Source of the DNA: Cephalotus follicularis | Taxonomy: Eukaryota > Streptophyta > Magnoliopsida > Oxalidales > Cephalotaceae | Assembly (NCBI GenBank): GCA_001972305.1 | Contig: BDDD01001789.1 | Span: forward strand, 80,320-144,319 | Direction: 5' to 3' | Length of the DNA stretch: 64,000 bases | Shown here: piece by piece, positions 1 through 11,599 of the stretch | How the letters are laid out: each line of letters begins with the position of its first letter | How positions within the stretch are numbered: the first letter of the stretch is position 1 | Position numbers and translations under genes: made by a program | The notes under the pieces: generated by a model | The model's database searches: none | What the model saw: the letters and a program-made list of their open reading frames with translations, nothing else | Told to the model about the DNA's origin: nothing

Positions 1-212
1 CACGGTTCTTGTAAGTACGTTCTATGTCCCGTTAGGTCGGCTGACCTTTCCGTTAGGTCAGCTGACGGGTTCCAACTCATCAACTTTGGACATAAAATCA
101 AGTGAGTATATGAAGTTATAACTCAAGGAATTATGCATACAAGTAATCTATGTTTGTTAATCATCAAAATAACATATGGTAATGCAATTAATCGGGGTGG
201 CAAAGGCCAACA
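1..212 (-). repeat. C1 3' LTR (partial, cut by window start)
   Basis: This is the end of the left LTR of the minus-strand copia element C1. From about position 82 to 212 it matches 5817-5957 almost base for base (shared block around AAATCAAGTGAGTATATGAAG), and both copies finish in GGCCAACA. Read on the minus strand the LTR therefore starts TGTTGGCC. The PPT follows immediately at 215-226. Before position 80 it differs from the other LTR: it holds two units of a GGTCGGCTGAC/GGTCAGCTGAC type where the right LTR has CAGTCGGCTGG units. Confidence 0.85.
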
Positions 213-226
213 ATCTCCCCCTTTTT
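213..226 (-). other. C1 polypurine tract
   Basis: On the minus strand AAAAAGGGGGAG directly precedes the LTR start TGTTGG. This is the plus-strand primer site for copia reverse transcription. Two further copies of the same kind lie upstream in the element, at 484-495 (AAAAAGGGGGAG) and around 551-559 (AGGGGGAG). Duplicated PPTs are something I recall for Sireviruses. Confidence 0.85.
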
Positions 227-931
227 GATGATTGACAAAACATGCATATTTTGCATAAATTCTTGACAAACTTAACCATTTTTAGTTCAAAGTCCAATTT
301 TATCAATTTGGCATATCCAAAGCATATGTCATATCAAAATACACTTGCTCAATGCAAGATTACAACCTTTTCCATCAAAATGCAATATATTTCACCAAAT
401 GCATGTAACATCATTTCAATATGCAACTTTTAATGTAATGTGCAAAACTATATAATGTAATGTGCAAAACTATAAATCTTCTCTCCCCCTTTTTGTCAAA
501 CAACAAAAAGAGAAATGGAAGCTATCCCTCAATCATAGCATGGATTGAAGAGCTCCCCCTCAACATATGCATTCATATTCAATTTTATCAATAAGATCAA
601 TGCAATAAGAGAAACCATATTCATTCAATTGAAGATCAATAAAGATTGAAGCACAATTCCATTAACCAATTAAAACTTGAAGTACATAAACAAGTGCATT
701 AACCACATTGTAAACAAGATCAAAGCAATAATATGAAACACATTGTAATTCCATACATAAAGCATTAAAGATCAAATGCATATTGTCATTAAATACTTAA
801 AAACCATTAAGTACATCAACCAACACATTGTCTTTTACAATTCAAAACATAATTAAGGAAATTCAAAGAAAGACAATTACACATGCAAACTTCCAAAATA
901 CAATAGAAAACACATGGGATGCAAATGTAGC
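227..931 (-). other. C1 3' non-coding region
   Basis: AT-rich sequence between the env-like ORF and the 3' LTR with no sustained reading frame. It holds extra PPT-like tracts at 484-495 and 551-559 and short repeated AT-rich phrases (for example TAATGTAATGTGCAAAACTATA twice near 432-471). Confidence 0.6.
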
Positions 932-2086
932 TCAAGAGGGAGGAGGGTACTGTGGGAAAGCATTTTGAAGCATCTGGATGATGTTTGCTTGTCCCAGACG
1001 GAGATCAGCTTGACCTTGAAGGATATTTGCTTGGCCTTCGCTGAACTGGTTCATTTTCCCTTTAAGATATTCGATGTCGGCTTGGGCAAGATCCATCCTA
1101 GCCTGAAGTGACTCCAGGGTAGGCCTACTGCTGCTGCTGCTCTGGCCAACACTCGGACGCATCTCAAACTGCTGAGGATCGTCCTCATCATCATCCTCAT
1201 CATCTCCTCCTCTTACATTAACTTATTCTCTTATTTGCTCTCTACCTCTACCTTGTAACTTGACCCACTCACCATCCTCAAAAATAATGTTACATAGTCT
1301 AAGCCCTGCCTTATTCACCAACTGCTTATGGGAAGGTTTGACACTTAGCTCATCATCAGGAATATCAATGTTAAGTGATGCAAGGGCAACCATAATGATC
1401 CTACTGAGAAGCATAGGATAAGGTGTGTGATTTGGTCGAGATAACATGTGGTTGACAATGAGATAAGGAAGGTTAGTAAGGGTTCCATTTTTGACACATG
1501 CAACGAATTTAAGGTCTCGCTCGGAAGGAAGAGTGTGCGAGCCTTCTCTTGGGAGGAATGTGTTTGTTACAAGTAGGAGAATGATCCTAGAGGCAATAGG
1601 CAAATGACCACTAGTCACATTCATGAGAGGATTAACATTTGGTTGGTCTAAACAAATTCCTAGGGCCTCCGTTTTTCCAATGTCATTAAAATGAGTAATT
1701 CCCTCATTAGGAATTCCTAAGGTTTCGGCAATGAAATCAGGAGTTATTGAAATAGGAGTGCCTAGAACAAATGAGTTGGCAATGCAAGTGGTAGAGGACT
1801 CTAGATTAGCATAAAACAACTTAACTAATCTAGGGTATATTACATGAGATGAGCAAATGTAATCAAACCATCCCATTCCTTCCAACCATGTTATCACAAT
1901 AGCAAGATTGCTAATTAACACATCCCTAGATATCCACTTTTCCAAATGTAACTTAACGGAGCTAAAATGTGAGTTATACCTCATCTCTTTCTCTTTGGAG
2001 AGAAAGAGTGTATTGTCGAAGTCTAACTCAGCTTGTGAGCCACTTGGTTGCCTTGAAGTAGTTCCTCTTTGTCTCTTGGGTGCCAA
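932..2086 (-). pseudogene. C1 env-like ORF (plant transposon protein domain plus coiled coil), one stop
   Basis: Reading begins at the ATG at 2086. The first 287 residues look like the 'putative plant transposon protein' type domain often found between pol and the 3' LTR in Sirevirus-like copia elements (basic N-terminus MAPKRQRGTTSR, then a folded domain). A single in-frame TAA at 1223-1225 stops it. The same frame runs on through an acidic linker (GGDDEDDDEDD) into 76 residues ending at 932 that look like a coiled coil (LESLQARMDLAQADIEYLKG). Without the stop the protein would be about 384 residues. The position downstream of RNase H is where Sireviruses carry an env-like ORF. I see no obvious signal peptide, so envelope function is not supported. 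The family assignment is from memory and no search was run. Confidence 0.7.
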
Positions 2087-2499
2087 TGAAGATTGCAGGT
2101 TCGGATTTTGGAAGAGAAGGGTGTTTGGGCGTATTTTGTTTTGAGGAAAGTGAGAAAGACAGGAGAGAAATCGGGTATAAAACCCTGATTATCGCGAGTC
2201 CAGTCGACTGGCCCACTAATGGCACTCGACTGGATGGCAGGTAGTCGACTGGACAAGTTGTCCAGTCGGCTGTTTTCTGCAGAAAATGAGAGTGCAGAAA
2301 ATTGCCTATCCAATTGATTTGCAAACCTTTGGTGTACTATTATGGACTAATAGCAACCTAGGTACATGAGCTAATTTGTGTTATTGAGTTGAAAACTCAA
2401 TGTTTAAACGCATGAAGATTTTTGAAAATTTTTTTCAATCAATTCAATCAAAAATCAATAAAGCATCACAATTTCACATATATAGAGTTAGGAAGGATT
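2087..2499 (-). other. C1 spacer between pol and env-like ORF, with GTCGAC motifs
   Basis: Non-coding spacer. Between 2200 and 2272 it holds four units of the CAGTCGACTG/CAGTCGGCTG motif (at about 2201, 2223, 2242 and 2263), spaced 19-22 bp. The same motif fills the LTR of this element. The position just upstream of the env-like ORF would fit a regulatory role for that ORF, but this is inference. Confidence 0.6.
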
Positions 2500-4629
2500 T
2501 TACATACCTAGCTCTCTCCGCAAAGTGCAGAATCTTTCGTTGTCCAGCGGCTTCGTGAATATATCTGCAACTTGGTTCAAAGTGTCAATATATTCAAGGA
2601 AAATATCACCCTTTTCAACATGATCTCTAAGAAAATGATGTCTAATTTCTATATGCTTAGACTTAGAGTGTTGAACGGGATTTCTACTCAAATTTATAGC
2701 ACTAGTATTATCACATTTTATGCATACATTGCTAATGCTAATTCCGAAGTCACAAAGTTGTTGCTTAAGCCACAAGACTTGAGCACAACAACTTCCAGCC
2801 GTAACATATTCAGCTTCGGTGGTAGATAGAGCAACACTATTTTGTTTCTTGGAGAACCAAGACACTAATGAATTTCCTAAAAATTGGCCAGTGCCACTAG
2901 TGCTTTTTCTATCTAACTTGTAACCACCATAGTCGGCATCGGAATAAGCATGCAAATTAAACATTGAATCATGCGAATAAAACAATCCTAATAATGGTGT
3001 GTATGCAAGATATCTAAAGATTCGCTTAACCGCGGTTAAGTGAGATTCTTTAGGTGAAGATTGATACCTAGCACAAAGACATACACTAAACATTATGTCC
3101 GGTCTACTAGCGGTAAGATAAAGTAGAGATCCTATCATGCTTCTATATAATTTTTGATCTACCTCTTTACCATTATCATCCTTGTCAAGTTTGGAAGTAA
3201 TGCTCATTGGTGTCTTGCAAGGCTTTGAGTGTTCCATTCCAAATCTTTTGAGTTGATCCTTGGTGTATTTGGATTGGTTGATGAAAGTTCCTTCATTTCC
3301 TTGTTGGATTTGAAATCCAAGGAAATACTTGAGCTCTCCCATCATGCTCATCTCGAATTCACCTTGCATAGTGTTGGCAAACTCAACACAAAGAGAATCG
3401 TTAGTAGAACCAAATATAATGTCATCTACATAAATTTGAACAATGAGAATATCATTAAGTTTAGTTTTAACAAAAAGTGTTTTATCCACTAAACCTCTTT
3501 TGAAATCATTTTCCAAGAGAAATTTTGAAAGTCTTTCATACCAAGCTCTTGGTGCTTACTTTAAACCATAAAGTGCTTTTGAAAGTTTAAAAACATGATC
3601 GGGAAAATGCACATTTTCAAAACCCGGAGGTTGTTTAACATAAACTTCCTCATTTATTATGCCATTTAAAAATGCACTTTTAACATCCATTTGATGCAAT
3701 TTAAAACCTTTAAAACAATTATTGCATTCGAAGCATGTGGGAGGATCCATCTTGCTTCCCTCACCCTTGTTGAAGTTCTTTCTTTGGAACCTTCTTGCTT
3801 TGTTCATCTTTGCGAATTTTGTGAATCGTTTCGCAAAGAGAACATAGACCTCTTCCTCTAGCTCATCTTCACTTGACATTTCTTCTTTGTGTGTGCTTTT
3901 AAGAGAAATGTCCTTTCTTCTCTCCTCTTGTGGCTTTGTCTCCACAAGATTTGCCGATTTCTTGTTCAATTTTACCTCATGAGTCATGAGGGAGCCAAGA
4001 AGTTCTTCAATTTCCATGATCTTCAAGTCTTTCGATTCTTCAATTGCCGTCACCTTGGGTTCCCATTCATCGTTGAGACACCCTAGTAATTTCCTCACGA
4101 GTTCGTCCTGTCCAAACACCTTTCCAAGACTAAGCAAACCATTAGTAATGTCAAGCAACCGATTATACAAATTATTAATGGATTCGTTCGGTTGCATTTT
4201 AAATAATTCGTAATCTCTATTTAACAAAGCAAGTTTAGCATTCTTAACTTGCTCGGTACCCTCATGGGTAAGGATGAGCAATTTCCACACCTCATGTGCG
4301 GAAGTACATCTTCTAACGAGATTGTATTCGGTCTTGTCTAAAGATACAAGTAATATATTCAAGGCCTTGTTATCTATAGTCAATTTTCTAAAGTCATCCT
4401 CATCCCATTCGTCTTCCGATTTGGAAACGAGCTCGTTTTTATCATTTAGCTTCATAGGGGTGTGAGGGCCATTTTTCACACTAAGCCAATTCCTAAAGTC
4501 TCTAGACTTAAGGTATATCTCCATACGACTTTTCCAATAAGGAAAATCGTCACCACTAAAGAATGGTACCTTAAATTCGGAGACATCGTCATTGTGTTAG
4601 GATTGGTTGTTCATGCTAGTAGAGGCCAT
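2500..4629 (-). pseudogene. C1 gag-RT-RNase H fusion produced by an internal deletion
   Basis: One frame runs from the gag ATG at 4629 to a stop at 2500, broken only by a TAA about 11 codons in and by one TAA at 3556-3558. The first ~290 codons are copia Gag (UBN2-type, FRNWLSVKNG) up to the first cysteines of a zinc knuckle (CFECN). The next residues are already in reverse transcriptase (GFKLHQMDVKSAFLNG). Protease, the whole integrase and the N-terminus of RT are therefore missing. RT keeps YVDD, and RNase H keeps YSDADYGG, TTEAEYV and CDNTSAI. The fusion is in frame, so a Gag-RT protein was briefly possible. It is non-autonomous for certain. The right-hand half (3516-2500) is an uninterrupted 338-codon frame. 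Confidence 0.9.
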
Positions 4630-4670
4630 GATCAAAACTCAAGATGTTAATCTTTAATAAAGAGTAACCC

Positions 4671-4682
4671 GCTCTGATACCA
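4671..4682 (-). other. C1 primer binding site (tRNA-iMet)
   Basis: Minus strand TGGTATCAGAGC, complementary to the 3' end of plant initiator Met tRNA, two bases downstream of the 5' LTR end (CTTCCTACA). Confidence 0.9.
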
Positions 4683-4684
4683 AT

Positions 4685-5957
4685 TGTAGGAAGTCTAGAG
4701 GGGGGGTGAATAGACTTATAAAATATAACTAGCAATTATACCACAAACAATTCAATTAACACAAACACACAATTGCAGAAATGTAAAGAGTGTAGGGTTG
4801 AGAGAATTGCAAATGGATGTATAGTGGTTCGGCAAACCGCCTACGTCCACTCCCCAAGGCCTCCCCTTGAGTATTTCACTAGGTATGCCCCAATCTGGGC
4901 TTGAAACTCCAACCGAGCTCCAACAACCTTCGCTCCAACCAAGCGAATTACAAATATGCTCCAACCGAGCAATACAAGAGACAACCTCTCTTGTATGTGT
5001 GAAATAAGTGTTTAAATGGTTACAAATTCGTAATGAATTTGTTTACAATAATGCTCAACTCTAACAAAGCTTCTAGTAAATGTGGAATGTAAAATGTGAG
5101 CTCTGTAATGTATAGAATTGCTTTGGATTGATCCCTTTTGATGTTTGAAAGCTTTGGGATTGCACTTGAGATGACTAGAATGAATGTTCAATATGATTGC
5201 AAGAGTTGTCCCCAAGAATGCTTCACTTTGGCCTTTATACTTGTGCTCCAACGTATCTATTTTTCAAGCCTGTTACAAATCCAGTCGGCTGGATTTCTAC
5301 GGCAGTCAGCTGGATTGATGGCGCGTACATTTGAATATAGACGTTGGTGTTGGGCAGTCGGCTGTCTCCACTAGGCAGTAGACTGGTGGAGCTGGCAGTC
5401 AAATGGATGCTCTGTTCTAGTCGGATGTTGAGCTGAAATTGGAGATTACAAATGCTACTGCCTGAAAATGCACAATTGAAAACAGTCGGCTGGATTCACT
5501 GGCAGTCGACTGGACCCCCTTGGAAGTCGACTGGTCCCCTGCTTCAGTCGGCTGGATTGGGTGTTAAAAAGATACAGAAGCTACTGTCTGAAATGTGCAC
5601 CCATGGCAGTCGACTGGTGTCCTGTGGCAGTCGACTGGATTAGCCTGGCAGTCGACTGGACCCATGTGTCAGTCGACTGAATTGGTGTTCCTACAAATGC
5701 TGAGTTTGGTTGAAGAACCAGTCGACTACATAACCCCTTGCAGTCGACTATTCAACCTTGGGCAGTCGGCTGGATTGCCTTCCAGTCGGCTGGATTTGCC
5801 TGTATCTGCATGAATGTTCTTGGCACAACTTTGAACATAAAATCAAGTGAGTATATGAAGTTATAACTCAATGAATTATGCATACAAGTAATCTAAGTTT
5901 GTTAATCATCAAAATAACATATGGTAATGCAATTAATCGGGGTGGAAAAGGCCAACA
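4685..5957 (-). repeat. C1 5' LTR
   Basis: 1273 bp, bounded by TGTAGGAAGTC (plus) and GGCCAACA (plus), which is TGTTGG...CCTACA in the sense of the element. The PBS flanks one end and C2 RT coding sequence the other, so C1 inserted into C2. The element half nearer the LTR start (5282-5795) is a dense array of about 18 GTCGAC-type motifs. Confidence 0.9.
5282..5795. repeat. GTCGAC motif array (CAGTCGACTG type) in C1 5' LTR
   Basis: About 18 copies of CAGTCGACTGG or CAGTCGGCTGG and close variants. Runs are evenly spaced: 5482, 5502, 5524, 5545; 5605, 5627, 5648, 5670; 5719, 5740, 5763. Intervals are 20-23 bp. CAGTCGACTG is a perfect palindrome. Sequences between units are not conserved. Confidence 0.9.
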
Positions 5958-6121
5958 TTTTCCATGAAAGATTTGGGAGAAGCCACCTATATACTGGGTA
6001 TTAGGATCTATAGGGATAGATCCAATAGGTTTCTTGGGCTTTCCCAAGGCCAGAACATCAGCAAGGTGCTGAAAAGGTTTAGCATGGAGAATTCCAAGAG
6101 AGGCCTATTGCCAATAGGTTT
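5958..6121 (+). pseudogene. C2 copia reverse transcriptase fragment
   Basis: An open frame without a start reads FSMKDLGEATYILGIRIYRD and on to SMENSKRGLLPIG, the RT stretch downstream of the YVDD box in copia elements. It is cut on the left by insertion of C1 (its LTR ends at 5957) and on the right by G1 at about 6122. The remainder of the same gene resumes at 15362, with roughly 8-10 codons missing at the join. Confidence 0.85.
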
Positions 6122-8171
6122 ATGACATGATTCTGATATATATAGCATGCTTTTCGTGTTATGATAACCTATATGTGTTTGCATGTTGATTGAAATTGAA
6201 TTGAAGGTTGTTTTTATGCATACTCTGTTTCTGCTAAAACGAACCTGGGCTTGGACAGCCGACTACTAAAGGTATCCAGCCGGTTATTCATATAGAACAG
6301 CCAACTGTGTAAGGCAACAGCCGATTGTGAAGGAAAACAGCCGACTGTTTAGAGACAATTTTGCATCTAATGCCTACTGTTTAATCCGAATTGAATGAAA
6401 TTGGAATTGGGTTCATGAGGGATGGTTTTAATAACAACCTCTGATAATTGTAATGGTCTTACAGCAAGTGAACAATTTATATAGATCCTTGTAGATTACA
6501 TGTAATGTTGTTGAGTGACTATTTTGTGCAATCCTTGAAATGTTAGGCAATCTTACCTATTGCTAGTGGTACTGTTATTGATGTTCTGTTTTCTTAAAAT
6601 GATTACAATATCTTTATTTCAAGGGTTACTAATATTGAAAAGTATATGCATAGTTACGTTTTAACCACTAAATGATATATGCATATTTTGAAGGTTTTCC
6701 ACTTATTTTGAAAGAAAACCTAATGTTATTGAATTGAGTTCTCTAAGTGAGGACTAGCGTGTGTTTATAGTTTTCTTAAACGAAAACTTAACAAAATGTA
6801 ATGTTTTCTCAAAAGTGATTTATCGAAATGTTATATTACATTACCTATATGTGATATCAGTGATTGATTGTGATTGAGTGATGCTGATGGTTAGTGATCG
6901 GAGTGTGTCACTAACTACAGAGGGTGAGCGGATGTGTCAGGAGTTGGCTCGAGCTTATTCACCCCACATATCTGCCATGCAGATCGTGAGTGTTAACTGC
7001 CCGCCAAGTACCGGCAGTAGTGTTTGCCTTTTCTATCATCATCGGAGTGTATGGTGGTGGTTAGGCGGTGCATCGGTTGGGCCAGGATGTAGCACGAGAT
7101 GACACCCAATAGTGGTGTTCGGACAAATGATTGAATTGATTGTACCCTTGTGCGGTATTCTTGTTGATTGATCGTTGTAGCCACTTGGCATGTTTGCTTA
7201 TATATTTTGATACATATAACTTTTTTCAAAATGATAAACTGTCATACATGTCTTGCATCATATATCTTTTTATCATGCATATCTTCCTTCTACCAACCTC
7301 AAACGCTATCCCAGAATCAATTGAAATGATTCTTCTCTCTAAGTTACAAAACTTCACTTTCCATAACTTCAAGAACCAATAGCAGTCTATGTGTGCATTA
7401 AATAGTAGGTATATATATATATACGAAATCAGTACATATATACTACTGAACAACCATAACAATAACTGGAATTCAACAACAGAAGCTCACCGAAAATGGA
7501 ATTCCTAGCTTCTATTCCAAGTTAATTCCACTTGCTTCAATTCCTCATGCACACACACGGAAGATAACTTCTGTCCTTTCAACATTTCCAACACTCAAAA
7601 ACATCCATGAACAACTGATATAAAGGAATTCGTATCAGCAATCCATCTGATTCTTCTAACTCAAGTTTTCACCATTTCTTTCTTTGCCTCATTACTTACT
7701 GATTTTGGTTCCTTGCAGGTTGCAGAGGCTCAGAGACACCAATGCATCAGTATACTCAGTCTGTGACACGTCCATGCCACTTAACCTTGTGAAATCCATA
7801 GTCTCACACCTGTCCAACTTACAACACGCCACACTCTTTTTTCAAGCAACACGTAGCCTTCCTGTCCGGACTCCGCCAATCGACTGTTTTTAACTGGCAG
7901 TCGGCTGTCACCGCTTACCTTCCAGTCGACTGTTCCCCTGTGATAGTTGGCTGGATCCGATACGAACCAACCAGGCGGCTGTTTTTACAAACAGTCGGCT
8001 GTTCCTCCCACAATTCACACCACAACACACTTTTTAACTGAAGTCTGGCATTTACAACCAACAAACCAAACAGCAACATAAAACATAACCCCTGGACATT
8101 AAATCTTAATTAAATGCCTATTTTTTTTATTATGGTACCATATACATTAATTAAAATTTACGGTTATTACA
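6122..8171 (-). repeat. G1 3' LTR, internally inverted
   Basis: The right part (about 7287-8171) is collinear with 14478-15361 of the other G1 LTR and ends TTACGGTTATTACA. The left part (6122-7286) is the reverse complement of about 13249-14474 of the other LTR. The LTR segment that should come first (equivalent of 12887-13248, with TGTCACACCCC) is missing. Both breakpoints carry GGAA/TTCC. CAGCCGACTG motifs at 6255-6345 are therefore in the flipped segment, and those at 7875-8005 in the unflipped one. Confidence 0.85.
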
Positions 8172-8184
8172 TTCTCCCCTCCTT
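8172..8184 (-). other. G1 polypurine tract
   Basis: Minus strand AAGGAGGGGAGAA directly before the LTR start TGTAATAACCG; typical of chromovirus-type gypsy elements. Confidence 0.85.
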
Positions 8185-9600
8185 ATAAAAATTCGTCCCC
8201 GAATTTCATTTGACATTTCAAACAGGTGAGGAAATGTTTCAACCATGTTCGCTTCAAGTTCCCAGGTCGCTTCATCGACCCCATGGAACTACCACAGTGC
8301 TTTTACCATCGGAATTGTCTCATTCCGCAACACCTTCTCTTGTTTATCCAGAATCTGCATCGATCGTTCTTCATACGACAACTTATCACTGAGAAACCAA
8401 GGATCATAGCTCAAGATATGAGATGGATCAGGAACGTATTTGCTTAACATGGAAACATGAAACACGTTGTGCACATTCGATAGATTGGGCGGTAGTGCTA
8501 TCTGGTAAGCAACTTCCCCAACTCGGTCTAGTATCTCATACGGTACAACATACCTCGGAGCTAACTTCCCTTTCACGCTGAATCTGTGTATGCCCTTCGA
8601 AGGCGAGACTCTCAAGAACACATGGTCTGCCTTCTCGAACTCCAGATTCCTCCTCCTTCGGTCAGCATAGCACTTATACCAATCCTGTGCAGCGAGTAAT
8701 CTCTTCCTGATTATCTCCACTTTATCTCTAGTCTCCTGGATGATATCAGGTCATAACACTTGTCTTTCCCCCACTTCATCCCAGCATACTGGTGATCTAC
8801 ACATCCATCCGTACAAAGCTTCATACAGAGCCATCCCAATGCTGGTATGGTAGCTATTGTTGTAGGAGAATTCTATAAGTGGTATATGATCCTCCCAACT
8901 GCCAGCGAAATCAATGACACAAGCATGGAGCATATCCTCAAGAGTCTGTATAGTGCGCTACGACTGTCCATCGGTTTGCGGGTGAAACGTAGTGCTGAAG
9001 TTCAAGGTTGTTCCGAAAGCTGCTTGGAACTTCTTCCAGAACCTTGAAGTAAATCTCGCATCACGATCACACACAATGCTGACCGGCACACCATGTAGTC
9101 TCACAATATCCCGGATATATAATCTAGCCAACTTCTCGATCGAATATGTCATGTTCATCAGAAGAAAGTGCGCAGACTTAGTCAGTCTGTCCACTACAAC
9201 CCACACTACTTCTTTTCCATTCTGTGACCGCGGCAAACCAGATACAAAATCCATGGTCACATGCTCCCACTTCCACTCAGCCATTGGTAACAGTTGTAAC
9301 ATACCGACAGGCTTTTGATGTTCAACCTTCACTCTCTGACAAGTCAGACATCTCGCTACATACCCGAAAATGTCACTCTTCATTCCACTCCACCAGTAGT
9401 TCCTCTTCAGGTCGTGCCACATCTTAGAGCTTCCTGGATGAACACTATAATGCTATTTATGAGCTTGCTGCAATAGCTCATTCCTTATGCCTTCATCCTC
9501 AGGGACACAAACTCTTCCTCAAAACCTCAGGATGCCATCTGCATGTACGGCGAATTCAGAGTCAATACCTGAACCCAAATTCTCCCGAACATTCCACAAC
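8185..9600 (-). pseudogene. G1 integrase, including chromodomain-like tail
   Basis: Frame fragments 9422-8958, 8933-8751 and 8720-8289 share one frame. They give the HHCC zinc-binding region (CLTCQRVKVEHQ), the core with MDFVSGLP and CDRDARFTSRFW, and the C-terminal GKLAPRYVVPYEILDRVGEV block. After a stop, DEATWE...FPHLF follows, the short chromodomain-like tail of Tekay-type integrase. The catalytic glutamate codon of the DDE triad is itself a stop (TAG) directly after TDGQS near 8960. At least three nonsense codons break the gene. It would join cDNA ends to target DNA if intact; it cannot be active here. Confidence 0.9.
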
Positions 9601-11560
9601 TCGGTATCACTCTACCGAGCATTAAGAATATGGTCAAGCAGTTCCGGTTGCGCTCTAAGATTCACCACAATCACTCCTCGGGAAACCATGAATGGATTCC
9701 ATCTCTGAAAATCCTCCAAAAGCTTCCACTGCAAAACCATCGCACCGGTAATCATTGCCTTGCGACTCAAAGCATCCGCTACAACATTAACTTTGCCCGG
9801 GTAGTATTGGATATTGCAATTGTAGTCATTAAAGAACTCCACCCACCTTTGTTGTCTCATGTTCAGCTCCTTCTGGGAAAAAAAAAACTTTAGGATCTTG
9901 TGGTCGGTAAAGATCTCAAATTGAGCAACATGGAGATAGTGTCTCCACTTCTATAATGCAAACACTATGGCTGCCAACTCAAGATCATGTACGGGATAGT
10001 TCTCCTCGTACGGTTTCAACTTTCTTGATGCGTAAGCTATCACGCGACCACGCTGCATAAGGACACAACCCAGTCCTTTCCCAGAAGCATCGCTATAAAC
10101 AGTAAACCCCTCATTACCCTCAGGTAATGCCAACACCGGAGCTGAAACTAGCCAACTCTTAAACTCTTGGAAACTTGCCTCACAAGTATCATCCCACTCC
10201 CAACTTGCCTTCTTTTGAGTTAACCGAGTCAAGGGACTCGCAACCCTTAGATAAACCTTCTATAGTAGCCAGCCAAACCCAAGAAGTTACAAAATTCTGT
10301 AACGTTCCTCAGTTGGGGCCAATCCACAATACTTGCTATCTTCGAAGGATCTACTGACAAGCCTTCACCTGAAACAATATGACCCAGAAAAGTCACATGA
10401 TCCAGCCAAAACTCACACTTGATGAACTTCGCATACATCCTATCCTTTCGCAAGGTTTTCAACACAATCTGGAGATGTCGCATATGCTCCTCCACATTCC
10501 TGGAATAATTCAGAATGTCGACTAAGAAAATGACGACGAATTGATCAAGGTAGGGTTGGAACACCCTGTTCATCATGCACATAAAAGCTGCAGAAGCATT
10601 AATCAAACCAAAAGGCAAAATAAGAAACTCATCGTGCCCATATCTGGTTCAGAAAGCAATCTTTTCCACATCCCCTTCACGAATCCTCAACTGATGGTAA
10701 CCTATCCTCAGGTCAAGCTTGGAGAATACAGTTGAGCCTTTCAACTGATCGAACAACTCCTCGATGTGAGGTAGAGGATACTTGTTCTTTACTATCACTT
10801 GGTTCAGCAATCTGTAATCGATGCATGACCTCATCGATCCATCTTTCTTCTTCACAAACAAGACCGTTGCTCCCCACGGTGACATACTCGGTCTGATATA
10901 ACCCTTATCAAGGTAGTCCTGCAACTGAGTTTTCAACTCCTTAAATTCAGTAGGAGCCATTTTGTACGGAGCTTTAGATATTGGAGTCGTTCCAGGTAAC
11001 AGCTCAATACTGAACTCCATATCTCGTTCCAGTGGCAAAGAAACAAGATCATCTGAAAAAACATCAGGAAAGTCACAGACAATAGGTATCTGATCCAAAC
11101 TAGGCGTACCTTTCGTATGATCAATGACATACGCCAAGTAACCTTCACATCCACGCTTGAGATACTTCTGCGCTCGAGTGTAAGAAATGATAGGAGCAGA
11201 AACCTTCTTCTCTCCGACAAACCTACACTCAGTCCCATTAGGCCTATAGAAAGTCATCATCTTGTGGTAGCAGTCAACACTCTCATGATGAGCATAAAGC
11301 CAGTCCATCCCCAAGATAACATGCAAATATTGGATAGATAACACAATTAGATCAGCAGATAACTGAACCCCAGCTATCGTGATCCCAGAATCACGTATCA
11401 CAGTATCAGATAACAAACTATTTCCAGCTAGAGTAGTCACCTCTAGAACATAAGGAAAGCAAGTAGTAACACAATGCAAATTAGACAGAAAACATGATGC
11501 AATGAATGAATGTGTAGCACCAGGGTCAATCATAACTCTAGCAGAAATACCAGGTATGAA
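9601..11560 (-). pseudogene. G1 protease, reverse transcriptase and RNase H
   Basis: Protease starts near 11535 with [12 protein letters not shown] (active site region) and [17 protein letters not shown] follows with [22 protein letters not shown], then a stop at about 10649, then [12 protein letters not shown] and FLVDILNYS. The usual second catalytic Asp pair F-[LI]-DD is FLVD here, so RT has lost an active-site Asp. A frameshift lies between 10247 and 10232. RNase H ([19 protein letters not shown]) and the connection (ADALSRKAM) follow. The homologues in G3 and G6 keep FLDD and FIDD. Confidence 0.9.
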
Positions 11561-11599
11561 AATGGTACCTCTGGTACGTCATCCTTAGACAAGGTATAG

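Noticed and set aside
4671..4682. tRNA-Met-like match at primer binding sites
   Set aside because: Only 12 bases complementary to the tRNA 3' end; no tRNA gene was found in the window.
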